From UBA5794 sp964196275 (GTDB lineage Bacteria; Actinomycetota; Acidimicrobiia; Spongiisociales; UBA5794): a stretch of DNA of 13,942 nucleotides. A program made the translations under genes and the position numbers. How positions within the stretch are numbered: the first letter of the stretch is position 1; each line of letters begins with the position of its first letter. A model generated the notes under the pieces. It saw only the letters and a list, made by a program, of their open reading frames with translations. It did not search any database and had not been told where the DNA came from. This document shows positions 1-7,866 of the stretch, in pieces. The stretch spans positions 1-13,942 of the forward strand of contig CAXMSN010000098.1 in the NCBI GenBank assembly GCA_964196275.1. The letters are read 5' to 3'.

Positions 1-30
1 TGGAGAACACAGCGAGCCGTGGGCCTGAGC

Positions 31-50
31 GGACCACGGACCACGGACCC
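31..50. repeat. 7-bp tandem repeat (GGACCAC, about three copies)
   Basis: Three consecutive copies of a GGACCAC-like unit, the last ending in C, lie about 107 nt upstream of the lipoprotein start. A near-identical triple (AGACCAC) lies at 9840-9860, about 87 nt before ftcD. The repetition is read directly. That it belongs to a dispersed intergenic family is an inference from two copies. The rest of 1-156 shows no gene I can support. Confidence 0.6.
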
Positions 51-91
51 AGAAGGCAGAAGTCAGAGACTCGGCGGGTTGGATTCTGCGG

Positions 92-122
92 TTGAGGCGT
101 GGGTGGAGCGGTTCTGTACAGT
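92..122 (+). promoter_or_regulatory. Candidate promoter of the lipoprotein gene
   Basis: A TTGAGG box (92-97) and a TACAGT box (117-122) are separated by 19 nt. They would start transcription near position 129 and leave a 5' leader of about 28 nt containing the purine-rich ribosome-binding stretch at 141-147. This fits a leadered transcript, unlike most other genes here. The assignment rests on box matching only. Confidence 0.3.
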
Positions 123-156
123 CATTGTCGTTGCAGGGCGGGGAAGGATGGGAGTC

Positions 157-1485
157 ATGATGAGGCGCTTGAATCTGTCGGTGTCTTCGGCCACATCGAG
201 GTCGTCCACCGCTGTGATGCTCATGGCGTTTGCGTTGACGGTGGCTTCTTGTACGTCTTCCGAGCCGGCGGAAACGACGACCACAACTACAGCGGCAGTT
301 GCAACAACTACAACACAGCCACCTACTACTACGACCACGACGGCCGCACCGACGACCACATCCACGACTACAACGACGCCTCCGGGCCCGGAAGACCCTG
401 ATGCCCTGCTCGCCGCGGTCAACGAGGTCATGGCCGCACAAAGGTCCTTCTTGCTCGTCGGAGAGGTGGGAGTTGCCGAGAATTTCGTCGACACGGAAGA
501 GACGTTCGCCACGACCTTCTTGCGCGGTGGCCAGGATCCTGAGCGCAACCACTGGATCGACGCCGAGATCCGGTTCGGCGGCGCGTTGTTCCAAGGGACG
601 TTCGAGGGCGAATCCAGAGACGTGAACGGAGTCGAATACGAACAGGACCTTCAAAGTGGCGACTGGGAGATAGACGAGCCCGACGGAGAGTTCGAAATTC
701 TCGATGCGGTGTTGGGCGGGGATCTCGTCATGGCCGACACAGTCGCAGTCGAGGCGGATGGGAGCTACGAACTCAGCGGAACCGTGCCAGCCGACCCCAA
801 TATCGAGAGTCTCATCCTCCAAGTGCGGATATCGGACCTTGCTATCGAGAGCGTGCGGATCAGGACCATGGAATCGCGCGATGACTTCGCAAGCATCATT
901 GGCGAAGGCGACGCACCTGTGTTCAAGAGCGAGGTGTGGACCCTCAGCGACTACGGGATCGATATGGCTCTCGTACAGCCGCCGCCCGAGGGACTATCGA
1001 CTTCTCCCGTCTCGGACGGGTTGTTCTCCCTTCAGGCGCCGAACCACTGGGAAGCGTCGACCGCCCAGGAGATCGTGGATGCGGAGCTAGCAGCGAGCGC
1101 AGCATGGGTTTCTGAAGAGGGAACGCTCATGATGGTCGTGGTAGAGGACCTCATCGAGGTTGGCTTCGGCGAGACGACCCTCGAGAACTACGTCAACTTC
1201 ATCATCACCAATGCGCTCCCCGCAGAGACCGCGATCGACGAGATCGTGAGCATCGCGACCATACAGGGCCTTCCCGCCGCAATCGTCATAGGCGCAACCG
1301 ACGAGACCGGCCTGTTGCCGTTCGTGCGGTTCTTCTATCTCCACGAGGGCACGATCGGATTCAACCTCACGATCGTCGGACCAGCCCTCGCTTTCGAAAG
1401 CGACATCGAACTCTTCGAGTTCGTCATCAACACATTCATCCTCGATGTCCCCCCACTCAACCCCTTCGAGCAGCCGGACGATTAG
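157..1485 (+). CDS. Secreted lipoprotein with Thr-rich linker, function unknown
   Basis: A 442-residue exported protein. Residues 1-32 are a lipoprotein signal: MMRR start, a hydrophobic stretch around 19-30, and a lipobox VASC with Cys32 as the lipidated residue. A low-complexity Thr/Pro/Ala linker follows at about 40-80. It is written with mixed Thr codons, so it is kept at protein level and is not a nucleotide repeat. After it come two probable folded parts. The first, about 85-290, loosely resembles mycobacterial LppX/LprG-type lipoproteins. The second, about 290-430, begins with a 'FSLQAPNHW' segment reminiscent of PsbP/DcrB-like folds. Both resemblances are impressions, not identifications. 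The start at 157 was chosen because it places the signal peptide at the N-terminus with a GGAAGGA purine stretch upstream. The same frame is open from 19, but that extension has no signal-like character. It converges on fhs. Likely extracytoplasmic, perhaps ligand binding. Confidence 0.8.
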   Translation: MMRRLNLSVSSATSRSSTAVMLMAFALTVASCTSSEPAETTTTTTAAVATTTTQPPTTTTTTAAPTTTSTTTTTPPGPEDPDALLAAVNEVMAAQRSFLLVGEVGVAENFVDTEETFATTFLRGGQDPERNHWIDAEIRFGGALFQGTFEGESRDVNGVEYEQDLQSGDWEIDEPDGEFEILDAVLGGDLVMADTVAVEADGSYELSGTVPADPNIESLILQVRISDLAIESVRIRTMESRDDFASIIGEGDAPVFKSEVWTLSDYGIDMALVQPPPEGLSTSPVSDGLFSLQAPNHWEASTAQEIVDAELAASAAWVSEEGTLMMVVVEDLIEVGFGETTLENYVNFIITNALPAETAIDEIVSIATIQGLPAAIVIGATDETGLLPFVRFFYLHEGTIGFNLTIVGPALAFESDIELFEFVINTFILDVPPLNPFEQPDD

Positions 1486-1540
1486 CAGAAGACAACAGAC
1501 CCCAGGAGTCGAAGCCCGAGGTCCGAATTCCGATCAGAAG

Positions 1541-1577
1541 CAGAAGTCGACGATGGCATCCGCTGGTCGGACTTCTG
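1541..1577. terminator. Inverted repeat between convergent genes, possible transcription end
   Basis: A perfect 8-bp inverted repeat (CAGAAGTC / GACTTCTG) with a 21-nt loop lies in the 136-bp gap between the lipoprotein stop and the fhs stop. Neither strand has a run of T after the stem, so it is not a textbook Rho-independent terminator. Its position between convergent genes is the main argument. The rest of the gap (to 1621) is rich in GCGAGCG-type sequence and holds no gene. Confidence 0.3.
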
Positions 1578-1621
1578 AAAGCAAGCGCAGCGAGCGGATC
1601 GGATCTCGGTGAGCGAGCGAA

Positions 1622-3310
1622 CTAGCTCAGCCCGACGACTTCGCCTTCTTCGTTGATGTCGATCGAGTGGGCGGCGGGGGTGGCACCGAGGCCTGGCATG
1701 CGGTTGATCGTTCCGGCGAGCGGGAGGATGAAGCCTGCACCTGCAACCAACTCCACTTCGCGGACGGGCAGCGTCCAGCCGGTGGGGGCCCCGATGAGCG
1801 ACGCGTTATGGCTGAACGAGTACTGGGTCTTCGCCATGCAGATCGGAAGGTCGCCAAAGCCCATTTTTTCGAACTGGGTGAGTTGGCGGCGGGCCTTGAT
1901 GTCGTACTCCACGTCGTCGGCACCGTAGACCTTCGTCGCGATCGTCGAGATCTTGTCCTCAAGCGACATGTCCGACGGGTACAGCAACTTGAACTCGGAC
2001 CCCTGGTTCGCGGCATCGCGGACCGCTTCAGCGAGAGCGACCATCCCGTCTGCGCCACGGGTGTGGGGCTCTGCGATCGCCCAAGCGACGCCTTCTGACT
2101 CTGCTATCTCTGCGATAGCTTGGTGCTCGCTTTCGTGATCAGTAGGGAACGAATTGATGGCCACAACGGGCGTCACCCCGTGCATACGCATGTTGGCGAT
2201 GTGGCGTTTGAGATTGTCTGCGCCGGCGAGGACATCGTCAGGATTCTCTGCGGTCATTTCATCCGGCAGCGGCCTTCCGCTCTTCACCGTGAACTTGCCG
2301 GAGTGGACCTTCAGCGCCCGTACGGTCGTCACGATCACAGCAACGTCTGGCTCGAGCCCCGAGGCACGGCATTTGACGTTGAAGAACTTCTCGGCACCGA
2401 CGTCCGACCCGAATCCCGCTTCGGTGATGAGGTAGTCGCCGCCTCGGATACCAATGAGGTCTGCCACGATCGAAGCGTTCCCGTGTGCGATGTTCGCAAA
2501 GGGGCCCGTATGAATGATCGCAGGCGTGCCTTCAAGCGTCTGAAGCAGGTTCGGGTTAAGCGCATCCTTCAGCAATACGGCCATGGACCCTGCGCCGTCC
2601 ACATCCTCAGCGGTGATCGGGTTGTTGTGCCTGTCGAAGCCGATGACGATCCTTCCAAGCCGCTCGCGCAGATCCTGCAGGCTCGTTGCCAGGCCGAGAA
2701 CCGCCATCAGCTCAGACGCTGCGGTGATATCAAACCCGGTCTCTCGCGGGATCCCATCGAGCGGCTTGCCGAGGCCGATCGTGATGTTTCGGAGAGCCCT
2801 GTCGTTCACGTCAAGAACGCGTCGCCACGTCACCCTCTTGATATGGATCGAGAGTTGGTTGCCCTGGTAGATGTGGTTGTCGATGATCGCCGCAAGCAGG
2901 TTGTTCGCTGCAGTAACGGCATGGAAATCGCCGGTGAGGTGGAGGTTCATCTCCTCCATGGGGATGACCTGGGAATGACCGCCGCCTGCAGCACCACCCT
3001 TGATGCCAAACGTGGGGCCAAGCGACGGCTGCCTCAGCGTCAGAACGGCCAGTTCGTTGATCCGCTTGAACCCCTGGGCGAGACCAACGGAGACCGTCGT
3101 CTTCCCCTCGCCGAACGGTGTCGGATTGGTCGCGGTAACGAGGATGTACTTCGCACGGGGCGGGCCCATGTCGTCAAGCGCATCAAGTGACACCTTGGCG
3201 ATGCCGGCGCCACGGTGTTCGAGGTGGTCAGGGTTGACGCCCATATCGGCGGCGACGTCCATGATTGGTCGTGGTTCGATCGATCGTGCGATCTCAAGGT
3301 CTGTAGCCAT
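1622..3310 (-). CDS. fhs: Formate-tetrahydrofolate ligase (10-formyl-THF synthetase)
   Basis: Catalyses ATP + formate + THF to 10-formyl-THF + ADP + Pi in the cytoplasm, reversibly. The 562-residue product has the usual FTHFS length (about 555-560). The ATP-binding P-loop TPFGEGKTT is at residues 64-72, followed by family blocks such as LRQPSLGPTFGIKGGAAGGG, the LTGDFHAVTAANN segment and the C-terminal MPGLG segment. The frame is open to 3352, but ATG 3310 is preferred: it gives family length and lies 7 nt after a TATCGT -10 box, consistent with a leaderless message. It is divergent from mobA and near the formate dehydrogenase operon, which uses the same substrate. It may run towards formyl-THF synthesis for biosynthesis, or in reverse to release formate from FtcD-derived one-carbon units. 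Identification is secure. Confidence 0.97.
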   Translation of the reverse strand: MATDLEIARSIEPRPIMDVAADMGVNPDHLEHRGAGIAKVSLDALDDMGPPRAKYILVTATNPTPFGEGKTTVSVGLAQGFKRINELAVLTLRQPSLGPTFGIKGGAAGGGHSQVIPMEEMNLHLTGDFHAVTAANNLLAAIIDNHIYQGNQLSIHIKRVTWRRVLDVNDRALRNITIGLGKPLDGIPRETGFDITAASELMAVLGLATSLQDLRERLGRIVIGFDRHNNPITAEDVDGAGSMAVLLKDALNPNLLQTLEGTPAIIHTGPFANIAHGNASIVADLIGIRGGDYLITEAGFGSDVGAEKFFNVKCRASGLEPDVAVIVTTVRALKVHSGKFTVKSGRPLPDEMTAENPDDVLAGADNLKRHIANMRMHGVTPVVAINSFPTDHESEHQAIAEIAESEGVAWAIAEPHTRGADGMVALAEAVRDAANQGSEFKLLYPSDMSLEDKISTIATKVYGADDVEYDIKARRQLTQFEKMGFGDLPICMAKTQYSFSHNASLIGAPTGWTLPVREVELVAGAGFILPLAGTINRMPGLGATPAAHSIDINEEGEVVGLS

Positions 3311-3317
3311 GCGAGAG

Positions 3318-3323
3318 ACGATA
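3318..3323 (-). promoter_or_regulatory. -10 box of fhs, leaderless arrangement
   Basis: TATCGT on the minus strand is followed by 7 nt and then the fhs ATG at 3310. No Shine-Dalgarno sequence is visible. The start of transcription would fall at or next to the start codon. No convincing -35 box is seen. Four other genes in the window show the same spacing, which strengthens the call. Confidence 0.5.
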
Positions 3324-3405
3324 CCGACATCAGCGCGGCGAAGTCGCCCCAACCTAAGCGATGAGCAACGGCGACCGCTTCGCTTCGATGCAATTCTGTC
3401 ACGAA

Positions 3406-3433
3406 CTCACCGGGGTGGCATAGAACTGGTGAG
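3406..3433. promoter_or_regulatory. Inverted repeat in the fhs-mobA divergent region
   Basis: CTCACC (3406-3411) and GGTGAG (3428-3433) form a perfect 6-bp inverted repeat with a 16-nt centre, midway between the divergent fhs and mobA starts. It could be an operator or a hairpin. The arms are short enough to arise by chance. Nothing else in the 188-bp gap stands out apart from the two -10 boxes. Confidence 0.2.
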
Positions 3434-3486
3434 CAACTGCGGCGGGATGTCGGAGTATGGATCCTTCGGCGGCCCTCGGTCGGCAG

Positions 3487-3492
3487 TACGCT
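3487..3492 (+). promoter_or_regulatory. -10 box of mobA, leaderless arrangement
   Basis: TACGCT (TANNNT type) is followed by exactly 6 nt and the mobA ATG at 3499. No ribosome-binding site is visible. This supports the 3499 start over the upstream in-frame ATG at 3457. Confidence 0.5.
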
Positions 3493-3498
3493 TCCCAG

Positions 3499-4062
3499 AT
3501 GATCACGCACACGGTTGGTGCTGTACTCGCCGGGGGCCACAGCTCACGAATGGGCACAGACAAGGCCGCTCTTGAGTATCAGGATGCTGCATTCATCGAC
3601 CACATCCTTGCCACCATGTCGATCGTGCTGTCAGACGTCGTCGTATGCGGTGGCACCCATGAAGGCCGGGTCCCTGTGTTGACAGACTCCGTAGAGAACG
3701 CTGGACCGCTTGGCGGCCTGCTTGCCGCTCTCGACCACGCCGACGGAAGGCCGGTGGTGATCGTGCCAACGGACATGCCACTGGTGTCCGTGGAACTGAT
3801 CACGCGTTTGGCAGACCCTGAGCTGGTTGGTTCGGGCGTGCGTGTCGCGAGGGCGGACGACCAGATTCAGCCGCTCTGTGCCGCTTACGGGTCAGATATC
3901 GGCGCCGTCGTCAGAGCTCGTCTGGAGAGATCGCAGCGATCGGCGATGGGCCTGATCGAATCCCTCACCTCCGTTGACTACATAGACACCGACTCTCATA
4001 CGCTCACCAACATCAATACTCCACAGGAGTACGCAGCGCTCACGGAAGCATGGCAACAATGA
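3499..4062 (+). CDS. mobA: Molybdenum cofactor guanylyltransferase
   Basis: Transfers GMP from GTP to Mo-molybdopterin, giving the (bis-)MGD cofactor that formate dehydrogenase needs. The 187-residue protein is slightly shorter than E. coli MobA (194). It carries the nucleotidyltransferase signature LAGGHSSRMGTDKA at residues 10-23, GPLGGLLAAL at 69-78, the metal/GTP-binding PTDMPL at 90-95 (Asp92), and the C-terminal NINTP motif. The upstream in-frame ATG at 3457 would add 14 poorly conserved residues. The 3499 start places the signature at the N-terminus and fits the -10 box. Its stop codon overlaps the ATG of the next small gene (ATGA). Its place beside the fdh operon makes that enzyme the likely client. 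Related transferases such as MocA share the motifs, but the context favours MobA. Confidence 0.9.
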   Translation: MITHTVGAVLAGGHSSRMGTDKAALEYQDAAFIDHILATMSIVLSDVVVCGGTHEGRVPVLTDSVENAGPLGGLLAALDHADGRPVVIVPTDMPLVSVELITRLADPELVGSGVRVARADDQIQPLCAAYGSDIGAVVRARLERSQRSAMGLIESLTSVDYIDTDSHTLTNINTPQEYAALTEAWQQ

Positions 4063-4346
4063 AGATTCGACTTGGCGACGGAGACATCCGGCTGCGACTC
4101 AACGAGTACGAAGTTGCAACCATCCTGGAGGGACGCCGCGTCCTGACCGCCATCGCAGATGGTTTCGCGGTGTCGCTGGTCCCCGTTGGTGACAGTGCCT
4201 CATCCATTGAGAACGTCGAATCGGGACATGTCGTGAACGTGCCCGCTACTGAGGTGCTGTCCCCCTCGATGGCCAGCCCCGCTATGTACGAGAGTCCCCC
4301 CGGCCAGACTCCCCACATCCTTGTCGAGATGGATCGGCAGAGGTAG
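4059..4346 (+). CDS. Small protein of unknown function, coupled to mobA
   Basis: A 95-residue protein starting in an ATGA overlap with the mobA stop, which implies translational coupling. An alternative ATG at 4050 would add three residues. There is no signal peptide, no membrane segment and no Cys. The N-terminus (MKIRLGDGDIRLRLNEYEV) recalls a family of short proteins that begin MKIRI.G...R.RL...EV, which I remember as a DUF without assigned function. I cannot confirm membership. A Pro/Ser-rich segment follows at about 70-85. Being locked to mobA and facing the fdh operon suggests a role in Mo-cofactor handling or formate dehydrogenase assembly. That is inference only. Confidence 0.75.
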   Translation: MKIRLGDGDIRLRLNEYEVATILEGRRVLTAIADGFAVSLVPVGDSASSIENVESGHVVNVPATEVLSPSMASPAMYESPPGQTPHILVEMDRQR

Positions 4347-4349
4347 CCG

Positions 4350-5159
4350 TCAGCCACCGATGCGGTGACCGCCGCTGTAGACGCTGAACGAGTCGCCCCG
4401 GAGGAATCCGACCACCGTTACCCCAGACTCCTCACCGAGACTCGCCGCAAGCGACGATGCACCCGAAATCCCACAGACGATGGGGATCCCTGCGACCGCG
4501 GCCTTCTGGACGATCTCGAAACCGATCCGGCCGGATACGACCAGCACTGCTTCTCCGATCGGCCACCGCTTCGTAGCCAACTCTCCAACGACCTTGTCGA
4601 CGGCGTTGTGTCTTCCCACATCCTCTGCCGATGCGACCAGCTCTCCAGACGAATCGAACACGGCAGCGGCATGCACGCTCCCGGTCAGGTCGAACTGATC
4701 CTGGATCGATCGCATGAGATCAGGGAGACTCGCGACGAAACCTGGCGTAGCGACCGGCCCGTCCGGCGGTCTCCGACTCGCGACAAGCACAGCATCGATC
4801 GATGCCTTGCCACATACCCCGCACGACGACGATGCGAACACGTTGCGTCGGAACTGCTCTGGGTCAACGATCACGCCTTCGGCAAGGATGACGTCGTAAC
4901 GATCCCCTTCCGATGACCCCTCGACAGGGACCACCGAGTCGATCTCGGCCGGTCCGAGAACGATGCCCTCGGTGATCAAGAAACCAGTTGCAAGGGACTC
5001 GTCGCGCCCCGGTGTCCTCATCAGGACAGCGATCGGCACGCCACCGATGCGGAACTCCACGGGACCTTCCGTCGTGAGGACGTCCTCTCCCTCGGTCTTT
5101 TCTCCGTTCACATATCTGGCGGTTGGCCAGGTCGTGGTCGGTGAGAGAGGCTCAGTCAC
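4350..5159 (-). CDS. fdhD: FdhD, formate dehydrogenase sulfurtransferase
   Basis: FdhD carries sulfur from the cysteine desulfurase IscS to the Mo-bis-MGD cofactor, giving the terminal sulfido ligand essential for formate dehydrogenase. The 269-residue product has the key pair Cys113 and Cys116 in SSCGVCGK (E. coli Cys121/Cys124), the ATGFLITEG segment near 58-65, and SAEDVGRHNAVDKVVG, typical of the family. The frame is open to an ATG at 5231, but GTG 5159 is preferred: it gives the usual FdhD length and an 8-nt GTGACTGA overlap with the stop of the upstream iron-sulfur gene, a coupling arrangement. It is the last gene of the operon. Its stop lies 3 bp from that of the small mobA-linked gene on the other strand. 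Confidence 0.95.
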   Translation of the reverse strand: MTEPLSPTTTWPTARYVNGEKTEGEDVLTTEGPVEFRIGGVPIAVLMRTPGRDESLATGFLITEGIVLGPAEIDSVVPVEGSSEGDRYDVILAEGVIVDPEQFRRNVFASSSCGVCGKASIDAVLVASRRPPDGPVATPGFVASLPDLMRSIQDQFDLTGSVHAAAVFDSSGELVASAEDVGRHNAVDKVVGELATKRWPIGEAVLVVSGRIGFEIVQKAAVAGIPIVCGISGASSLAASLGEESGVTVVGFLRGDSFSVYSGGHRIGG

Positions 5160-6024
5160 GCGAACCCGGTTCGGGCTGGATGTAGCCCCAGCCGAACCGG
5201 CCCTTGATACAGAGATGCCCACTCGTGACATCGTTGTCCAGCGGCGAGGTCACCTTGACGATCGCGTTGTCCTGGACGTGGAGTTCAAGGACACATCCGA
5301 CGCCACAGAAGGAACAGACTGTCGAAGCGACCTTCTGGGACGACTCGTCCCATGTTCCTGCGCCCCTCATGTCGTACTCGGTCTTGAACATCAGCGCACC
5401 CGTCGGGCATACGCCGACACAGTTTCCGCAGTACACACACGCAGACTCGGGGAGCACGATCTCGAACTCGGTGGCGATCGTCGAGTTGAGTCCCCGACCA
5501 GCGACATCGATCGCAAAAGTGTTCTGGGCGTCGGGCCCACATGCGGCGACGCACCGGAAGCACATGATGCACTTGTCGTAGTCGCGGATGTAGAGATCGT
5601 CCTCGATCTTGACCTCGACCGCCGGGCCGTCCCGTACGCCGAATCGATCGACATCAACCTCGTACTTCTCCATGAACTCGCTGGTCTCGTCATTCACGAG
5701 AGATAGGTCGACCGAGGACGCGAGGAGTTCGTACACCGTCTTCCTTGTCGCAACGACACGTTCAGATTCCGTCTTGACGTCCAGACCCTCGGTGACCTCG
5801 CGAGAGCATGCGGGAACCAGTGTTCGGCTGCCGGCAACTTCGACAACGCATGCGCGACACGAGTTGAACGGTTCGAGCGTCTCGAGATAGCACAGGGTCG
5901 GGATCGTGATGTCAGCGTCTCGGCACGCTTCAAGGATCGTCGACCCCTCTGGAACAGACATCTCGACACCATCCATCACGAATGAGACCATCGGCTTCGG
6001 GGGGTCGATCCGGGTTTCGATCAT
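5152..6024 (-). CDS. Formate dehydrogenase Fe-S subunit carrying the detached Fe4S4 domain of FdhA
   Basis: A 290-residue electron-transfer subunit. A NuoG/HoxU-like [2Fe-2S] domain uses Cys45, Cys56, Cys59 and Cys73. Two ferredoxin-type [4Fe-4S] motifs follow: Cys152/155/158/162 and Cys196/199/202/206. The C-terminus is a molybdopterin-oxidoreductase Fe4S4 domain with Cys237/240/244 and Cys272. Lys274 (CIKGR) matches the conserved Lys that bridges cluster and pterin (Lys44 in E. coli FdhH). The protein ends right after this domain (FGWGYIQPEPGSRD). In usual NAD-linked enzymes the same polypeptide continues into the Mo-binding body, which here is a separate gene two places upstream. The His/Cys-ligated [4Fe-4S] motif common between the [2Fe-2S] and ferredoxin parts is absent: residues 100-150 contain no Cys or His. 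It starts in a 4-nt ATGA overlap with the NuoEF gene. I recall similar stand-alone subunits in other actinobacteria, unchecked. Confidence 0.93.
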   Translation of the reverse strand: MIETRIDPPKPMVSFVMDGVEMSVPEGSTILEACRDADITIPTLCYLETLEPFNSCRACVVEVAGSRTLVPACSREVTEGLDVKTESERVVATRKTVYELLASSVDLSLVNDETSEFMEKYEVDVDRFGVRDGPAVEVKIEDDLYIRDYDKCIMCFRCVAACGPDAQNTFAIDVAGRGLNSTIATEFEIVLPESACVYCGNCVGVCPTGALMFKTEYDMRGAGTWDESSQKVASTVCSFCGVGCVLELHVQDNAIVKVTSPLDNDVTSGHLCIKGRFGWGYIQPEPGSRD

Positions 6025-7799
6025 CGTTCAGCCCCGATCAGCCCGAGTGCGATCGCGGACTGAACCGCAACCGACGCCGCCTGGCCGAGACCACAGACAG
6101 AGCCGTCACGCAGCGCGACATCGAGTTGATCAAGGATCTCGAGTTCGTGACTCCTGTCTCCGCTCGGGGATCCGAGACGAACAAGTGACTCACTCTGTCT
6201 CACGGTGCCGACACGGCAAGGGATGCACAGGCCGCACGACTCCTCGCCGAAAAACTCGGCTATCCGTTGGACGATCTGCGCCATGTCGATCGTGGAGTCG
6301 AACACCACGACGACTCCGGATCCGAGTCCGATGCCCCGCTCCCTCGTCGCCTCGAACGTGAGCGGCATGTCAAGGTCGTCGAGCGATACGAACGAACCGG
6401 CTGCACCGCCGATGAGGACCGCACCGATATCTGTCGTCGGCCCATCAGCGAGATCGATCAGATCACGGACGGTCGCTCCGAACGGAACCTCGTAGACCCC
6501 CGGTGTTGCAACGTTCCCTGAGAGACAGAACAGCTTCGGCCCGTTGGACTCCTCTGTTCCTATCGATGCAAAGGCTTCGCCCCCATCGAGAACGATGGAC
6601 GGGATGTTCGCAAGCGTCTCGACGTTGTTGATGAGCGTCGGCCGGCCGAAGAGCCCCTCATCTGTCGGGAACGGCGGCTTCTGACGAGGCTCACCCCGGT
6701 ATCCCTCGATCGAGTTGAACAGCGCTGTCTCTTCACCGCAGATGTACGCACCAGCTCCCCTGCGGATCTCGACGTTGAACGCAAACTCGGAGCCGTTTAC
6801 GCGTGGCCCGAGGAATCCCATCCTTCTTGCATCGGCGATAGCAACAGTCAACGCACGATTCGCGGCTGGGTACTCGCCCCTGAGATAGATGTAGCCGTGA
6901 TCTGCACCGACGGCGAAGCCAGCGATCGCCATGGCCTCGATGATCGTGTACGGATCGTGCTCGAGCAGCACTCTGTCCTTGAACGTCCCAGGCTCTGACT
7001 CGTCGGCGTTACACACGACGTACTTCGAGCCTTCGTTTGCCGCGACCGCCTGCCACTTGACCCCTGCCGGGAATGCTGCGCCTCCTCGCCCGCGTACACC
7101 ACTCGCCACGACCTCGGCAAGGACGGCCTCATCACCGATGTCGAGAGCCTTCCGCAGGGCTCGGTAGCCGCCTTCCCTCAGATACGAGTCGATGGACACT
7201 CCGTTGGCTGCCCCGACTCTCGAAAGCATCGACAGGTCCCCAACTCCTCGCGCAGCCTGAGGCGCAGGGTGCCGATCGGCAGAGGCCGCCGGTTGTGCGA
7301 CACCGAGGATCTCGATCGCCTGCTCTGCGGTGACGGGGGCAACCGAGACGTCTTCACCCCCGGCGACTTGCACGTACATCGCTGACCCCTTCTCGCACTG
7401 GCCAAGACAGGGCGACCGGAGCCACATCGATCCATCGCTCGCGACATCCGGAGGCCCGAACCCGGATTCCAGGTCCTGAAGCATCTTCCCGGCTCCTGCC
7501 GCGAGACAGGCGATGTCGTCGCACACGTGTGCCGCGACCGGTGGCCGAGGCTCCGTGGCGATCAGGTCGTAGAACGTCGCGACTCCGTACGCCTCGGCGG
7601 GGCCCATGTCCAGCCGCTGGGCGATGTAGTTGATCGCACCGTGGCTGACCCATCCGATGGAGGACTGGACAGCGTGGAGGACAGGAAGGAGGAGGTTCCG
7701 CATCGACGACGACCTCTTGAAGCCCCCGTACGAAACATGGTCGTCGGCTGCCGATCTCTGTCGTGCGCCATCGTGGAGCGAGGTCGGCGCGCCAAGCAA
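6021..7799 (-). CDS. NuoE-NuoF fusion, NAD-binding diaphorase subunit of formate dehydrogenase
   Basis: Carries electrons between the Fe-S subunit and NAD+. Numbering uses the TTG start at 7799 (592 residues). The NuoE part, about 35-165, has a thioredoxin-like [2Fe-2S] site at Cys93, Cys98, Cys131 and Cys135. The NuoF part, about 190-590, has the FMN/NAD motif GRGGAAFPAG (237-246), CNADESEPGTFKDR (263-276), GAGAYICGEETAL (348-360) and a [4Fe-4S] site at Cys522/525/528 plus Cys569. This matches FdsG+FdsB or NuoE+NuoF fused in one chain. The start is uncertain. The TTG has no close ribosome-binding site, while the frame is open upstream to a TAG at 7865-7863. It reads coding-like residues (TDEERSAVDSLLG) and offers only ATA (7859-7857) or ATT as initiators. 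An internal ATG at 7703 has an AGAGG 9 nt upstream but would cut into NuoE. The 3' end overlaps the next gene by ATGA. Confidence 0.95.
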   Translation of the reverse strand: MLGAPTSLHDGARQRSAADDHVSYGGFKRSSSMRNLLLPVLHAVQSSIGWVSHGAINYIAQRLDMGPAEAYGVATFYDLIATEPRPPVAAHVCDDIACLAAGAGKMLQDLESGFGPPDVASDGSMWLRSPCLGQCEKGSAMYVQVAGGEDVSVAPVTAEQAIEILGVAQPAASADRHPAPQAARGVGDLSMLSRVGAANGVSIDSYLREGGYRALRKALDIGDEAVLAEVVASGVRGRGGAAFPAGVKWQAVAANEGSKYVVCNADESEPGTFKDRVLLEHDPYTIIEAMAIAGFAVGADHGYIYLRGEYPAANRALTVAIADARRMGFLGPRVNGSEFAFNVEIRRGAGAYICGEETALFNSIEGYRGEPRQKPPFPTDEGLFGRPTLINNVETLANIPSIVLDGGEAFASIGTEESNGPKLFCLSGNVATPGVYEVPFGATVRDLIDLADGPTTDIGAVLIGGAAGSFVSLDDLDMPLTFEATRERGIGLGSGVVVVFDSTIDMAQIVQRIAEFFGEESCGLCIPCRVGTVRQSESLVRLGSPSGDRSHELEILDQLDVALRDGSVCGLGQAASVAVQSAIALGLIGAER

Positions 7800-7866
7800 G
7801 GAGTCAACAGCGCTCCGCTCCTCGTCGGTAGCAATATCGGTGGTGGTCTTGACGTCTATGGGCTAC

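Noticed and set aside
1..156. Possible tRNA (including tRNA-Sec) upstream of the lipoprotein
   Set aside because: A GGGTT-like stretch near 75 suggested a T-arm, but no acceptor stem, anticodon arm or CCA fits. A read of both strands across the whole window for a UCA anticodon arm of tRNA-Sec type found none I could support.
63..548. 161-residue frame on the - strand opposite the lipoprotein
   Set aside because: Its poly-Val stretch is simply the complement of the Thr-rich linker.
2120..3190. 356-residue open frame on the + strand opposite fhs
   Set aside because: Shadow of fhs; Arg/His/Val-rich composition typical of antisense frames.
5160..5231. Longer fdhD starting at ATG 5231
   Set aside because: It would overlap the Fe-S gene by 80 bp and add residues without FdhD character. 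GTG 5159 gives family length and an 8-nt coupling overlap.
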